Shown in pieces: positions 1 to 7,949 of a DNA stretch of 64,000 nucleotides (within the stretch, counting starts at the first letter, position 1; each line of letters opens with the position of its first letter). A model generated the notes under the pieces. The model had not been told where the DNA came from. It made no database searches and saw only the letters and a program-made list of their open reading frames with translations. The stretch lies in assembly GCF_019468465.1 (NCBI RefSeq), contig NZ_CP080519.1:2247001-2311000 (forward strand), given 5' to 3'. A program made the position numbers and the translations under genes. This DNA is from Amycolatopsis sp. DSM 110486. GTDB lineage: Bacteria > Actinomycetota > Actinomycetes > Mycobacteriales > Pseudonocardiaceae.

Positions 1-2
1 AC

Positions 3-41
3 CGCTCGGGCCTGCTGGTTCCCGTCGAGACCGTCGAGTAA
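3..41 (+). CDS. 3' end of an unidentified gene (partial)
   Basis: The first bases are open in frame 3 and end at a TAA (positions 39-41), giving a C-terminus RSGLLVPVETVE. This could be the tail of a gene entering from the left; too little is present to name it. A weak hairpin (GTAAAG, 4-nt loop, CTTTAC at 38-53) followed by CCCTTTTG sits directly on the stop, as a terminator would. The rest up to 289 shows no convincing gene. Confidence 0.3.
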   Translation, partial: RSGLLVPVETVE

Positions 42-289
42 AGAAGACTTTACCCTTTTGTCTGATCAGGGGACCGGACCCGCGCCGGGCTACACCGTAT
101 GCGACTGAGATCACGACCCGTTCACCGCAGGTCACCCGATGGCCCCTAGACAATCCGGGTGATCAGCCGCGAACCTTCACTTCGCGTGTTCGGAATGTGA
201 CCGAAGGCGTGTCGGGGAGTTGTTCGATCGTGTGACCTGCGTCGACGCAGAGGCGTCACGGCAGAGCCTGTTGAAGGAGTCAACACACC

Positions 290-1795
290 ATGGGGTGGTC
301 TTCACGCCCGCGCGCTCGCCTGCGCGCGGCCGCCGGTCTGGTCGCCACGGCCGTGCTCGGCGCACTCTCCCTCACCGCACTCGGCCCGACCGCCGCCGAC
401 GCCGCGACCCAGCAGGGCATCGGGGTCGAGGTCCCGGCCCAGCGGTTCGACAACAAGGACCACAGCGGCAACTGGCTCGGGTCCTACCTCGTCGCCGGCA
501 AGCAGGTGTTCTGCGTCAGCTTCCAGCTGAAGGCACCGGACTCGAACGAGACGTACAAGCCCGGCGACAAGCTGCTCACCAAGTGGGGCGACGAGATCCC
601 CGCCGACAAGGCGGCCAACATCTCGTACCTGCTGCTGCGCTACGGCGACACCAAGGACGCGAACATCGCCGCCGCGCTCGCGCACCTGTTGCACTCGTGG
701 ACCTCCGCGCCGCGGCCCGGGCACGACGACCTCAACGAGGCGCTGCCCGCGGACAAGATCGGCTACGACATCGACATGCACCTGCAGGGGCTGAAGGACA
801 AGGCCCCCACGGCGTACGACGACGTCGCCAAGCTGACCACCGACGCCGAGGCCAACCGCGGCCCGTGGACCGCCTCGGTCACGCCGCCGAAGGAAGACCA
901 GCACCTCGGCACCGCGGCGACCTGGACGGTCACCGTGAAGAACGCCAAGGGCACCGGCGTCCCGGACGTCGCGGTCAAGCTCGACGCCACCGACGCGACG
1001 CTGACCACCGGCACCGACTCCGACTCGCAGGACGACGCCCAGGCCACCGACACGGCCGGCGGCAGCGCCACCGTCCAGGGCGCGCAGACGGAGACCACGC
1101 TCAAGACGGGCGCTGACGGCACGATCTCGGTGAAGCTCATGCCGACCGGTGACCAGCCGAAGCTCGCGACGTCGCTCTCGGCCCCGGCCGACCGGCCGTA
1201 CGTTCAGAAACCGGTGAACACCGGCATCCAGAACGTGGTGTCCACCGGCGGCGAGAAGACGCTGACGGCGGAAGGCGTCGTCGCCGTCGCGAAGCCGGGC
1301 AAGGTCCAGGTGACCAAGACCGACGCGAAGACCGGCAAGGGCATCGGCGGCGCGACGCTGCGGATCACCGGCAAGGACAAGAAGACCGCCGCCACCGGGC
1401 AGGACGGCAAGCCGCTCAACGGCCCCGACGGCCGGCCCGTGGTCGTCACGACCGCCGGCGACACCGGTGCGGTGACCGTGGACAATCTGCTGGCGCCGCA
1501 GGACATCTGCGTCGTCGAGGTCAACGCGCCGCCGGGCTACGAGAACGCGTTCGACCCGAAGAACCCGCCCTCGGTGTGCGGCTCGCTGAAGCCGGCCGAC
1601 ACACTGGCGCTCACCGTCGCCAACACGCCGAACGAGGTCCCCCACGCGATCCCCGCGGGCGACCAGCCGGTGGCGATGGCGAAGGGTGCCGTCGAGACGA
1701 GCTTCTCCGCGCCGGGGCTGATCGGCCTCGCGGTGCTCGCGCTCGTCGGTTCGGGTCTGGTCGGGTTCGCCGCGCGGCGCGCGTCCCGGAGGTAG
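290..1795 (+). CDS. Secreted surface protein with thioester-like domain and SpaA/Cna-B-type repeat
   Basis: This 501-residue protein has a signal peptide (about 1-38, cleaved near ADAATQQ) and an N-terminal region resembling the TQXA/Cys-ester domain of Gram-positive surface proteins, with one cysteine in VFCVSF. An Ig-like region follows at about 195-290, then a prealbumin-like SpaA/Cna-B domain at about 340-445 (starts GKVQVTKTDAKTGKG). The C-terminus has a membrane segment (about 472-492) and the tail RRASRR. The layout is that of a sortase substrate, and a sortase gene follows 16 bp downstream, but no LPXTG-type motif precedes the membrane segment. The usual cross-linking glutamine of the thioester fold is also not obvious. 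AAGGAG lies 10 nt before the ATG. Likely a cell-envelope-attached adhesin or structural protein. Confidence 0.75.
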   Translation: MGWSSRPRARLRAAAGLVATAVLGALSLTALGPTAADAATQQGIGVEVPAQRFDNKDHSGNWLGSYLVAGKQVFCVSFQLKAPDSNETYKPGDKLLTKWGDEIPADKAANISYLLLRYGDTKDANIAAALAHLLHSWTSAPRPGHDDLNEALPADKIGYDIDMHLQGLKDKAPTAYDDVAKLTTDAEANRGPWTASVTPPKEDQHLGTAATWTVTVKNAKGTGVPDVAVKLDATDATLTTGTDSDSQDDAQATDTAGGSATVQGAQTETTLKTGADGTISVKLMPTGDQPKLATSLSAPADRPYVQKPVNTGIQNVVSTGGEKTLTAEGVVAVAKPGKVQVTKTDAKTGKGIGGATLRITGKDKKTAATGQDGKPLNGPDGRPVVVTTAGDTGAVTVDNLLAPQDICVVEVNAPPGYENAFDPKNPPSVCGSLKPADTLALTVANTPNEVPHAIPAGDQPVAMAKGAVETSFSAPGLIGLAVLALVGSGLVGFAARRASRR

Positions 1796-1811
1796 TGAGA
1801 GCGGAACGGGT

Positions 1812-2519
1812 ATGGCACGCAAGAGCCGGTTGATCACCGGTTTCGTCCTCGGCGCGGCGAGCGTTCTCGTGGTGGAGCTCGCCACCGTCGTGATCAGCGC
1901 ACCCCCGATGGCGGTGGTGGCCGGGAGTGCTCAGCCGGCCCCCGCCGCCCTCGCGGGTTTGCGGCCGGCTGCGCCTTCGGAGGCGCCTTCTTCGGCGCCA
2001 CCTCCACCACCGTCGTCCACCGCGCCGGCCGGGCCACCCCCCGCCGCGCCGGTGGAGCACAAGCAGCCCCCGCTCGCGCCGCAGAAGCCGGGCACGCTCC
2101 GGCTGCCGGGCGGCGGGACGGCCGCGATGGTGCGCCAGGGCCTCGGGCCGGGCAACACGCTGCCGGTGCCCTCGGACATCGGGCAGGCGGCCTGGTGGGG
2201 CGCCGCGCTCGACGCGGTGAGCGGCGCCAGCGTCTTCGCGGGGCACGTGAACTGGAAGGGCGCGACGGGGCCGTTCGCCGAACTGTGGAACGAGCGCATC
2301 GGCGGCGAAGTGACCATTGTGGACAGTTCGGGGAAGACCTCGAAATACCGGATCTCGCAGCTGGTCACCGTGCACAAAGACGATCTGCCGGCCCGCGCCG
2401 ACGATCTCTTCGGGCAGGCGGGGCCGCACCGGGTGGTGCTCGTGACCTGTGGCGGCCGGTGGGTCGGCGGGACCGACGGGTACGAGGAGAACCGGGTCGT
2501 CATCGCGGATCCGGTCTGA
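1812..2519 (+). CDS. Class F sortase
   Basis: The protein has 235 residues: a short cytoplasmic start, one membrane anchor (about 8-30), a Pro/Ala-rich linker (40-95) and a sortase domain (about 95-235). The catalytic triad is visible: His145 in AGHVN, Cys213 in LVTCGG and Arg228 in ENRVV. The small size, N-terminal anchor and TCGG context match class F sortases of actinobacteria. It follows the surface protein by 16 bp and is probably co-transcribed, so that protein is its likely substrate even though it lacks a classical sorting signal. A strong terminator lies about 70 bp downstream. Confidence 0.9.
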   Translation: MARKSRLITGFVLGAASVLVVELATVVISAPPMAVVAGSAQPAPAALAGLRPAAPSEAPSSAPPPPPSSTAPAGPPPAAPVEHKQPPLAPQKPGTLRLPGGGTAAMVRQGLGPGNTLPVPSDIGQAAWWGAALDAVSGASVFAGHVNWKGATGPFAELWNERIGGEVTIVDSSGKTSKYRISQLVTVHKDDLPARADDLFGQAGPHRVVLVTCGGRWVGGTDGYEENRVVIADPV

Positions 2520-2895
2520 TCCTTTTCACCGAGTTTTTCACCGCGTTTTTCGACCGTGCTATTCGACGCTATTCGACGCTATTCGACGAGGGTGCCCCGG
2601 CGGGATTTCGCCGGGGCACCGGTTTTTCTGCCTTTTTCTCCTACGTGGCAAGCAACGGCGTGCAGTTCACGTGGTGCGAGGGGACCGTTCGCACCATGCG
2701 GCGGGTGTCGCGAACGGTCACTTCGTGCCGCTCATCGGGACACCGTCGCCGAAAAAGGTGCCTCCGACCTGCGGGACCCGGGTTTCGCCACAAGTTACTA
2801 GCAAGTAACATCACCCGGGCGCGCTGTGGTCAGCGCGGCTTCCATGCAGCAGAATGCGGCAAGGGTCCAGCGTTGTACGGCGGAGGGTGATGGAG
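2520..2895. other. Intergenic region
   Basis: No gene is seen. The region holds a short decamer repeat (GCTATTCGAC, nearly three copies at 2558-2588), the terminator of the sortase operon, and the ribosome-binding site GGAGGG (2882-2887) of the next gene. Confidence 0.6.
2591..2628 (+). terminator. Rho-independent terminator after the sortase gene
   Basis: A perfect 12-bp stem, GGTGCCCCGGCG (2591-2602) and CGCCGGGGCACC (2609-2620), with a 6-nt loop, followed by GGTTTTTC and a second T run (2632-2638). Confidence 0.85.
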
Positions 2896-4887
2896 ATGGC
2901 GACGTTCTTGGTGACGGGTGCGACCGGGTTGATCGGCCGCCAGTTCACCCGGCTGCTGCTCATGCGGCCGGACGCGGAACGCGTCGCCCTCGTGGTGCGC
3001 GCGTCGTCGAGGGAGAAGCTGGCGAAGCTGGTCGACGGGTGGCCGCACGCGGACCGCGTGACGCTCGTGACCGGCGACCTCGCCGAACCGATGCTGGGCG
3101 TGTCCGAGGAGGACCGCGCCGACCTGCGCGGTGTCGACCACGTGGTGCACCTGGCCGCGCTCTACGACATCACCGCCGACGACGAGACCAGCATCAAGGC
3201 CAATGTGGACGGTACGCAGCACGTCGTCGACCTCGCCGCGGACCTGCGCGCCGGCGGGCTGCACCACGTGTCGTCGGTGGCCGTGGCCGGTGATCACGAG
3301 GGCCTGTTCACCGAGGACATGTTCGACGTCGGGCAGCGGCTGATCACGCCGTACCACCGCACGAAGTTCGAGGCCGAGAAGCTGGTGCGCGAGCAGCACG
3401 AGGTGCCGTGGCGCGTGTACCGGCCCGCCGTGGTGGTCGGTGACTCGAAGACCGGCGAGATGGACAAGATCGACGGCCCGTACTACCTCTTCCCGGCCAT
3501 CAGCAAGCTCGCCGGGCTGCCCGACGTGCCGATCGTCGGGCCGGACCTCGGCGACACCAACGTGGTGCCGGTCGACTACGTGGCCAAGGCGCTGCTGGAG
3601 CTGGTGACCACGCCGGGCCTCGACGGGCGCGCCTTCCACCTCGTGAACCCCGAGCCGCAGCCGGTGGTGTCGGTGTACAACGCGTTCGCGCGATCCGCGG
3701 GCGCACCGACGATCACTGCGCAGCTGGGCGAGGGCGTGTCGAAGGGGCTCGTCGGGCTGGTGAAGCTCGGCGAGCACATCCCCGGCTTCACGATCGCGCG
3801 CGACGCGGTGATGGAGCGCCTCGGCATCCCGCCGGTGCTGCTGGAGACGATGGCGTTCCCGTCGGTGTTCGCGTCGACCGAGACGCGCAAGGCGCTGGCG
3901 GGCACGGGCGTGGAGGTGCCGCGGCTCGAGGACTACGCGGCCACGCTGTGGCGCTACTGGCGCGAGCACCTCGACCCGTTCCGCGCCCGGAAGCACGGCC
4001 CGCGCGGTGAGCTGGACGGGCGGCGCGTGATCATCACCGGCGCGTCTTCGGGCATCGGGCGAGCGACGGCGCTGAAGGTCGCGGCGGCGGGCGGCGTACC
4101 GCTGCTCGTGGCGCGGCGGCAGCACGAGCTGGAAGAGGTGCGCGACGAGATCATCGCGGCCGGCGGCACGGCGTCGGTGTACCCGGCGGACCTGACCGAC
4201 GAGGAGTCGGTGCACAAGGCCGTGGACGCGATGCTGGCCGAGCACGGCCGGATCGACATGCTCGTGAACAACGCCGGGCGCTCGATCCGCCGGTCGATCA
4301 AGCTGTCGTACGACCGGATCCACGACTACGAGCGCGCGATGGCGATCAACTACTTCGGCGCGGTGCGGCTGATCCTCGCAGTGCTGCCGCACATGTCGGA
4401 GCGGAAGTTCGGGCACATCGTGAATGTTTCGTCGATCGGCGTGCAGGGCATCGCGCCGCGGTTCTCCGCGTACGCCGCGTCGAAGGCCGCGCTCGACTAC
4501 TTCTCGCGAATCGCCGCGACCGAGACGCACGGTGACGGCATCACGTTCACCACGATCCACATGCCGCTGGTGCGCACGCCGATGATCCGGCCGACGAAGA
4601 TCTACGACGCGTTCCCCACGAAGTCGCCGGAGCAGGCGGCCGACATGGTCATGAAGGCGCTGATCCAGCGGCCCAAGCACATCGGCACGCCGGCGGGGCA
4701 GGCCATCGGGCTCACCTACACGCTGGCGCCGGGCCTCACCGACGCGATCGCGTACCAGGGTTTCCGCATCTTCCCCGACTCGACGGCGGCCGGCGGCTCG
4801 GGCCGGCTCAAGATCGGCCGTGGCGAGAAACACCTGTCGCGGGCGGCGATGGCGCTGGCCCGGCTGTCGCGCGGGTTCCACTGGTAG
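2896..4887 (+). CDS. Two-domain SDR: fatty acyl-CoA reductase (AcrA1-like)
   Basis: This 663-residue fusion joins an extended SDR of the male-sterility / acyl-CoA reductase type (GATGLIG at about 8-14; YHRTK active-site motif near 155) to a classical SDR (about 375-663, with GASSGIG, NNAG and YAASK). The same order and size are seen in mycobacterial AcrA1 (Rv3391 family), which reduces long-chain acyl-CoA to aldehyde or alcohol. The start is set by GGAGGG, 8 nt before the ATG of MATFLVTG; an earlier in-frame ATG at 2890 is too close to that site. Likely cytosolic or membrane-associated lipid metabolism (wax ester or fatty alcohol formation). The exact chain-length preference cannot be read. 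Confidence 0.85.
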   Translation: MATFLVTGATGLIGRQFTRLLLMRPDAERVALVVRASSREKLAKLVDGWPHADRVTLVTGDLAEPMLGVSEEDRADLRGVDHVVHLAALYDITADDETSIKANVDGTQHVVDLAADLRAGGLHHVSSVAVAGDHEGLFTEDMFDVGQRLITPYHRTKFEAEKLVREQHEVPWRVYRPAVVVGDSKTGEMDKIDGPYYLFPAISKLAGLPDVPIVGPDLGDTNVVPVDYVAKALLELVTTPGLDGRAFHLVNPEPQPVVSVYNAFARSAGAPTITAQLGEGVSKGLVGLVKLGEHIPGFTIARDAVMERLGIPPVLLETMAFPSVFASTETRKALAGTGVEVPRLEDYAATLWRYWREHLDPFRARKHGPRGELDGRRVIITGASSGIGRATALKVAAAGGVPLLVARRQHELEEVRDEIIAAGGTASVYPADLTDEESVHKAVDAMLAEHGRIDMLVNNAGRSIRRSIKLSYDRIHDYERAMAINYFGAVRLILAVLPHMSERKFGHIVNVSSIGVQGIAPRFSAYAASKAALDYFSRIAATETHGDGITFTTIHMPLVRTPMIRPTKIYDAFPTKSPEQAADMVMKALIQRPKHIGTPAGQAIGLTYTLAPGLTDAIAYQGFRIFPDSTAAGGSGRLKIGRGEKHLSRAAMALARLSRGFHW

Positions 4888-4995
4888 TCACGGTGCGTTT
4901 CGAGGGTGAGGCCGTTCAGGGGACGATCACCAGGTAGGGCCCGACACGTGGCGGTGAATCACCAGTCCTGACGCCGACGACACAATGTGCGCGGG

Positions 4996-5001
4996 TACGG
5001 T
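4996..5001 (+). promoter_or_regulatory. -10 box for a leaderless transcript
   Basis: TACGGT ends 7 nt before the ATG at 5009 and there is no Shine-Dalgarno sequence, the usual pattern of actinobacterial leaderless mRNAs. It favours 5009 over the upstream in-frame ATG at 4985. Confidence 0.55.
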
Positions 5002-5008
5002 CGGGCCC

Positions 5009-6304
5009 ATGGTTCCCGAGCGAGACAACGGCCTCCTGCCCCTGCGGCGCGAGTACACCCAAGCCTGGCACGGCTTCGACCGCAACGAGGTGCGCCAGTA
5101 CCTCGATCACATCGAGGCGCAGCTGCGCCGGCTGCTCAGTGATCGCGACGCGGCGGCGACCCAGGTCGCCACGCTGGCGCGCGAGCTTGAGGCCGCGCGC
5201 GGCGAGGTGACCAAGCTGCAGGGCCGCGTCGAGGAGCTGATGAAGCCGCCCGAGCGGCTCGAGGACCTGGACGAGCGCATGCAGCGCACGGTGCAGCTCG
5301 CGCAGGCGCGCGCCGACGAGATCACCAAGCGCGCGCAGGTGGCGGCCGAGAAGCACTGGGCTTCGTCCACCGAGGCGTCGACGAAGCTGCGCGAGCGCTA
5401 CACGCGTTTGGTCTCGGAGCTCGACACGCAGGCCGAGGCGCTGCACTCCGAGCACGAAGCGGCTTTGAAGGAGACGCGCGCCGAGGTGCAGCGGCTCACC
5501 GTCGAGGCGGCGCAACGCCGGGAACTCCTCGACAACGAAGCCGAGCGCAAGCGCCGCAAGATCGAGCGCGACTTCGACTCGAAGATCACCGCCGAGCGCA
5601 CCGCGCACGAGAAGCTGATCGCCGACCAGCGCACGGCGAGCAAGAACCAGGCCGAACGCCGCATCGCCGAGGCGACGACCGAGGCCAAGCGCCGCGTCGA
5701 CGACGCCACCACGGAAGCCAAGCGGCGCCTCGACGAAGCCACCACGCAGGCCGCCCAGCGCACCACCGCGGCGACCCGCAAGGTCGAACGCCTCGCCGAG
5801 ATCCGCGAGCAGGCGCGCAAGAACCTGGCGATGGCGGACGAGGTGCTGAAGAGCAGCGAGACCCTGCTGGCGGCGCTTCCGGTGGAGTCGGTGATCCCGT
5901 CGGCGTCGAAGCTGGTGGGTGGGGATGATCCGGCTGCTTCTTCTGTGTCGGGCAAGTCTGCTGCTTCTGCCAAGCCCGCCGCTCCTTCGCCTGCCCCAGC
6001 TGCTGCCAAGCCTGCTGCTGCCAAGCCCGCTGCCGCGCCCGCTGCTGCTGCCAAGCCAGCGCCCGCCCCGGCTGCTTCTGCCAAGCCCGCTGCCGCGCCG
6101 GCACCCGCACTGAAGCCCGTTCCGGTCCCGAAGCCGAAGCCTGAGGTCGTCTCGGTCGACTCCCCGACCACCCCGGCCCCGACGGTGAAGCCCAAGCCCA
6201 CACCGGCAAACGGCATCGCCGCCACCGCCGCGAAGCCCACCGAGAACGCCAAGGGCTCCACGCCTCAGCCGGTCTCCCAGGCGGCGGGCAAGTCCAACTC
6301 CTGA
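5009..6304 (+). CDS. DivIVA-domain coiled-coil protein with Ala/Lys/Pro-rich tail
   Basis: The protein has 431 residues. The N-terminus (about 10-55, LRREYTQAWHGFDRNEVRQYL) matches the DivIVA/Wag31 lipid-binding domain. A long charged coiled coil follows (about 50-285, rich in Glu, Lys, Arg and Ala), then a low-complexity tail (about 300-430) of AAAKPA-type units. Proteins of this layout bind curved membrane and organise polar growth, septation or filament-like scaffolds. It differs from canonical Wag31, which is shorter and lacks this tail, so it is probably an additional DivIVA-like scaffold. It is monocistronic: leaderless-type promoter before it, terminator after it. Confidence 0.8.
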   Translation: MVPERDNGLLPLRREYTQAWHGFDRNEVRQYLDHIEAQLRRLLSDRDAAATQVATLARELEAARGEVTKLQGRVEELMKPPERLEDLDERMQRTVQLAQARADEITKRAQVAAEKHWASSTEASTKLRERYTRLVSELDTQAEALHSEHEAALKETRAEVQRLTVEAAQRRELLDNEAERKRRKIERDFDSKITAERTAHEKLIADQRTASKNQAERRIAEATTEAKRRVDDATTEAKRRLDEATTQAAQRTTAATRKVERLAEIREQARKNLAMADEVLKSSETLLAALPVESVIPSASKLVGGDDPAASSVSGKSAASAKPAAPSPAPAAAKPAAAKPAAAPAAAAKPAPAPAASAKPAAAPAPALKPVPVPKPKPEVVSVDSPTTPAPTVKPKPTPANGIAATAAKPTENAKGSTPQPVSQAAGKSNS

Positions 6305-6320
6305 CCCGCACTTCACGACC

Positions 6321-6360
6321 GAAGGCCGCTCCCCCTCGACTGGGGAAGCGGCCTTCGTCG
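6321..6360 (+). terminator. Terminator after the DivIVA-like gene
   Basis: GAAGGCCGCTCCCC (6321-6334) pairs with GGGGAAGCGGCCTTC (6342-6356) with one bulge and a 7-nt loop, followed by GTCGTTTC. Confidence 0.75.
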
Positions 6361-6406
6361 TTTCTCGCAGTGGCCGCGCGAGCCTCTGTCAACCCCCGTC
6401 CCGCAG

Positions 6407-6489
6407 TTGTCCACAGGCAGCCGCCTATCCACAGGAAATGCCGGATTTCCTTGCTACCAGCGGGTTTTGTCGGGGGTGGCCGATAGCCT
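6407..6489 (+). promoter_or_regulatory. Two DnaA-box-like sites and a promoter-like stretch with no gene behind it
   Basis: TTGTCCACA (6407-6415) and CTATCCACA (6425-6433) match the DnaA-box core in the same orientation. Then comes GGTTTTGTCGGGGGTGGCCG and a -10-like TAGCCT (6484-6489). No credible coding sequence follows on this strand: the GTG at 6494 opens only a 50-codon, repeat-filled frame. Confidence 0.35.
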
Positions 6490-6521
6490 GGACGTGGGAC
6501 GCCCCCCAGGGAGGGCGGGGG

Positions 6522-6602
6522 CATGTCACCACCGAGCCACGTCGCCGGCGAGGCCACGTCACCACCGAGCCACGTCACCGGGGGCCATGTCACCACCGGG
6601 CC
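6522..6602. repeat. 32-bp tandem repeat, about 2.5 copies
   Basis: The core CAYGTCACCACCGAGCCACG recurs at 6522, 6554 and 6586, exactly 32 bp apart; the third copy is cut after 17 bp and has G for A at one position. The period is not a multiple of three, so it is not explained by a repeated peptide. Confidence 0.85.
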
Positions 6603-6606
6603 GGGG

Positions 6607-7929
6607 TCAGCGGCTGCGGGGCCAGGGGTTGGCCGCCTCGAGTTGAGCCGCGAGACCCAACAGCAGCGATTCGCCGCCGGGTGGGGCGATGAGCTGGACC
6701 GAGGTGGCGAGGTCGAGGGTCGGGTGGTGGCCGACGGGGACGGAGAGGGCGGGGAAGCCTGCGAGGTTCCAGAAGCCCGTGAAGTCGGCGACGCGGACGG
6801 CCGGCAGGGCGTTCGCGAGCCAGGAGCGGCGGTGCCAGCGCTGGGCTTTCGGGGGCAGCGTGGCGAGCGTCGGGGTGATGAGGACGTCGTGGGACGCGAA
6901 GAACGCCTCGGCGCGGGAGATCCACGCGGTGCGGGAGCGGTCGCGGACGAGGGCGCGTGTGAGGTGGCCCAGGCGGACGTGGGTGCGGGTGCGGGGCTGG
7001 AGGTGGCGGAAGGTGAACTCCGCGTCGGCTTGGGAGGCGGGGCCGGCGAACCAGCGGGCGACGAGGGCGAGCATGGTGTCGAAGCCGTAGGCCGGGGTGG
7101 CTTCCGTCAGCGAATGACCAAAACCGGTCAGCAACGTCGAGGCTTGGGTGACGGCCTGGCCGAGCGGGCGCGGGAGCGGGGCGCGCGTGACGGGGACCTG
7201 GGTGGAGAAGGCGATGCGTTGCGGGCCGGGCACCGGAACCTCGGCCAGCGAAGGTTGCTCGCCCAGCACGGACATCAGCAAGGCCGCGTCGGCGGTGGTG
7301 GTGGCCAGCGGGCCGTGCGTGGACATGCCGTACCAGCCCTCGGTGGGCTCCTGGACGACGCCGCGGCCGGGCTTGAGGCCGACGAGGCCGCACATGGCGG
7401 CGGGCAGGCGCACGGAGCCGAGCCCGTCGGTGCCGTGGGCGATGGGGACGAGGCCGGCGGCGACGGCGGCCGCGCTGCCGCCCGAGGAGCCGCCGGCCGT
7501 GTACGCGGGTTCCCACGGGTTGCGGGAGACGCCGGTGGGGTCGTCGCTCATCGGGTACAGGCAGAGCTCGGGCACGCGGGTGAGGCCGACGATCACGGCG
7601 CCCGCCGCGCGCAGGCGGGCGGCGATCACCCCGTCGGAAGGAAATGGTGTCTGCGGGCCGGCGACCGAGCCCCAGCCCGCGTATTCGCCGGCGACCTCCG
7701 TGACGTCCTTCACCGCCACCGGAACACCCGCCAACGGCAAATCACGCAGGTCCGGGCGGGCGGCGACCTCCGCCGCCTCCGCGAGGGCCTCCGCCGCACG
7801 CACGCGCCGGAACGCACCGACCACGCCGTCGGCCGCCGCGATGCGGGCGAGGGCTTCCTTGGTCACCTGGACGGGATCCAGCTCACCGGCGCGCACCGCG
7901 CGCGCGATCTCCACCGCAGTCTGCACCAT
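6607..7929 (-). CDS. Amidase signature family hydrolase
   Basis: The protein has 440 residues. The amidase-signature catalytic triad is present with normal spacing: Lys74 (VAVKD), cis-Ser148 in GGSSGGSAA and nucleophile Ser172 in TDGLGSVRLP. It shares the GatA fold but stands alone, without gatB or gatC, so it is likely an amide or aryl-amide hydrolase rather than the tRNA amidotransferase subunit. The start is the ATG of MVQTAVEIARAV. The open frame extends further upstream, but that part reads as low-complexity Arg/Ala sequence and overlaps the next gene. It runs in the same direction as the SDR upstream (21-bp gap), so the two may form one transcript. Confidence 0.85.
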   Translation of the reverse strand: MVQTAVEIARAVRAGELDPVQVTKEALARIAAADGVVGAFRRVRAAEALAEAAEVAARPDLRDLPLAGVPVAVKDVTEVAGEYAGWGSVAGPQTPFPSDGVIAARLRAAGAVIVGLTRVPELCLYPMSDDPTGVSRNPWEPAYTAGGSSGGSAAAVAAGLVPIAHGTDGLGSVRLPAAMCGLVGLKPGRGVVQEPTEGWYGMSTHGPLATTTADAALLMSVLGEQPSLAEVPVPGPQRIAFSTQVPVTRAPLPRPLGQAVTQASTLLTGFGHSLTEATPAYGFDTMLALVARWFAGPASQADAEFTFRHLQPRTRTHVRLGHLTRALVRDRSRTAWISRAEAFFASHDVLITPTLATLPPKAQRWHRRSWLANALPAVRVADFTGFWNLAGFPALSVPVGHHPTLDLATSVQLIAPPGGESLLLGLAAQLEAANPWPRSR

Positions 7930-7949
7930 GATTCGCACCCTAACCGTCC

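Noticed and set aside
302..1885. Long leftward open frame of 527 codons opposite the surface-protein gene
   Set aside because: It is an Arg/Val/Gly-rich shadow of a high-GC gene; the + strand frame has a signal peptide, domains and a ribosome site.
2830..4881. Leftward 683-codon frame opposite the acyl-CoA reductase gene
   Set aside because: Composition (His/Arg-rich) is that of an antisense shadow; the + strand has two intact SDR motifs.
6407..6433. Chromosomal origin
   Set aside because: Only two DnaA-box-like sequences, with no dnaA, dnaN or AT-rich region nearby.
6522..6602. Possible CRISPR array
   Set aside because: The units are continuous, with no unique spacers between repeats, only 2.5 copies and no cas genes.
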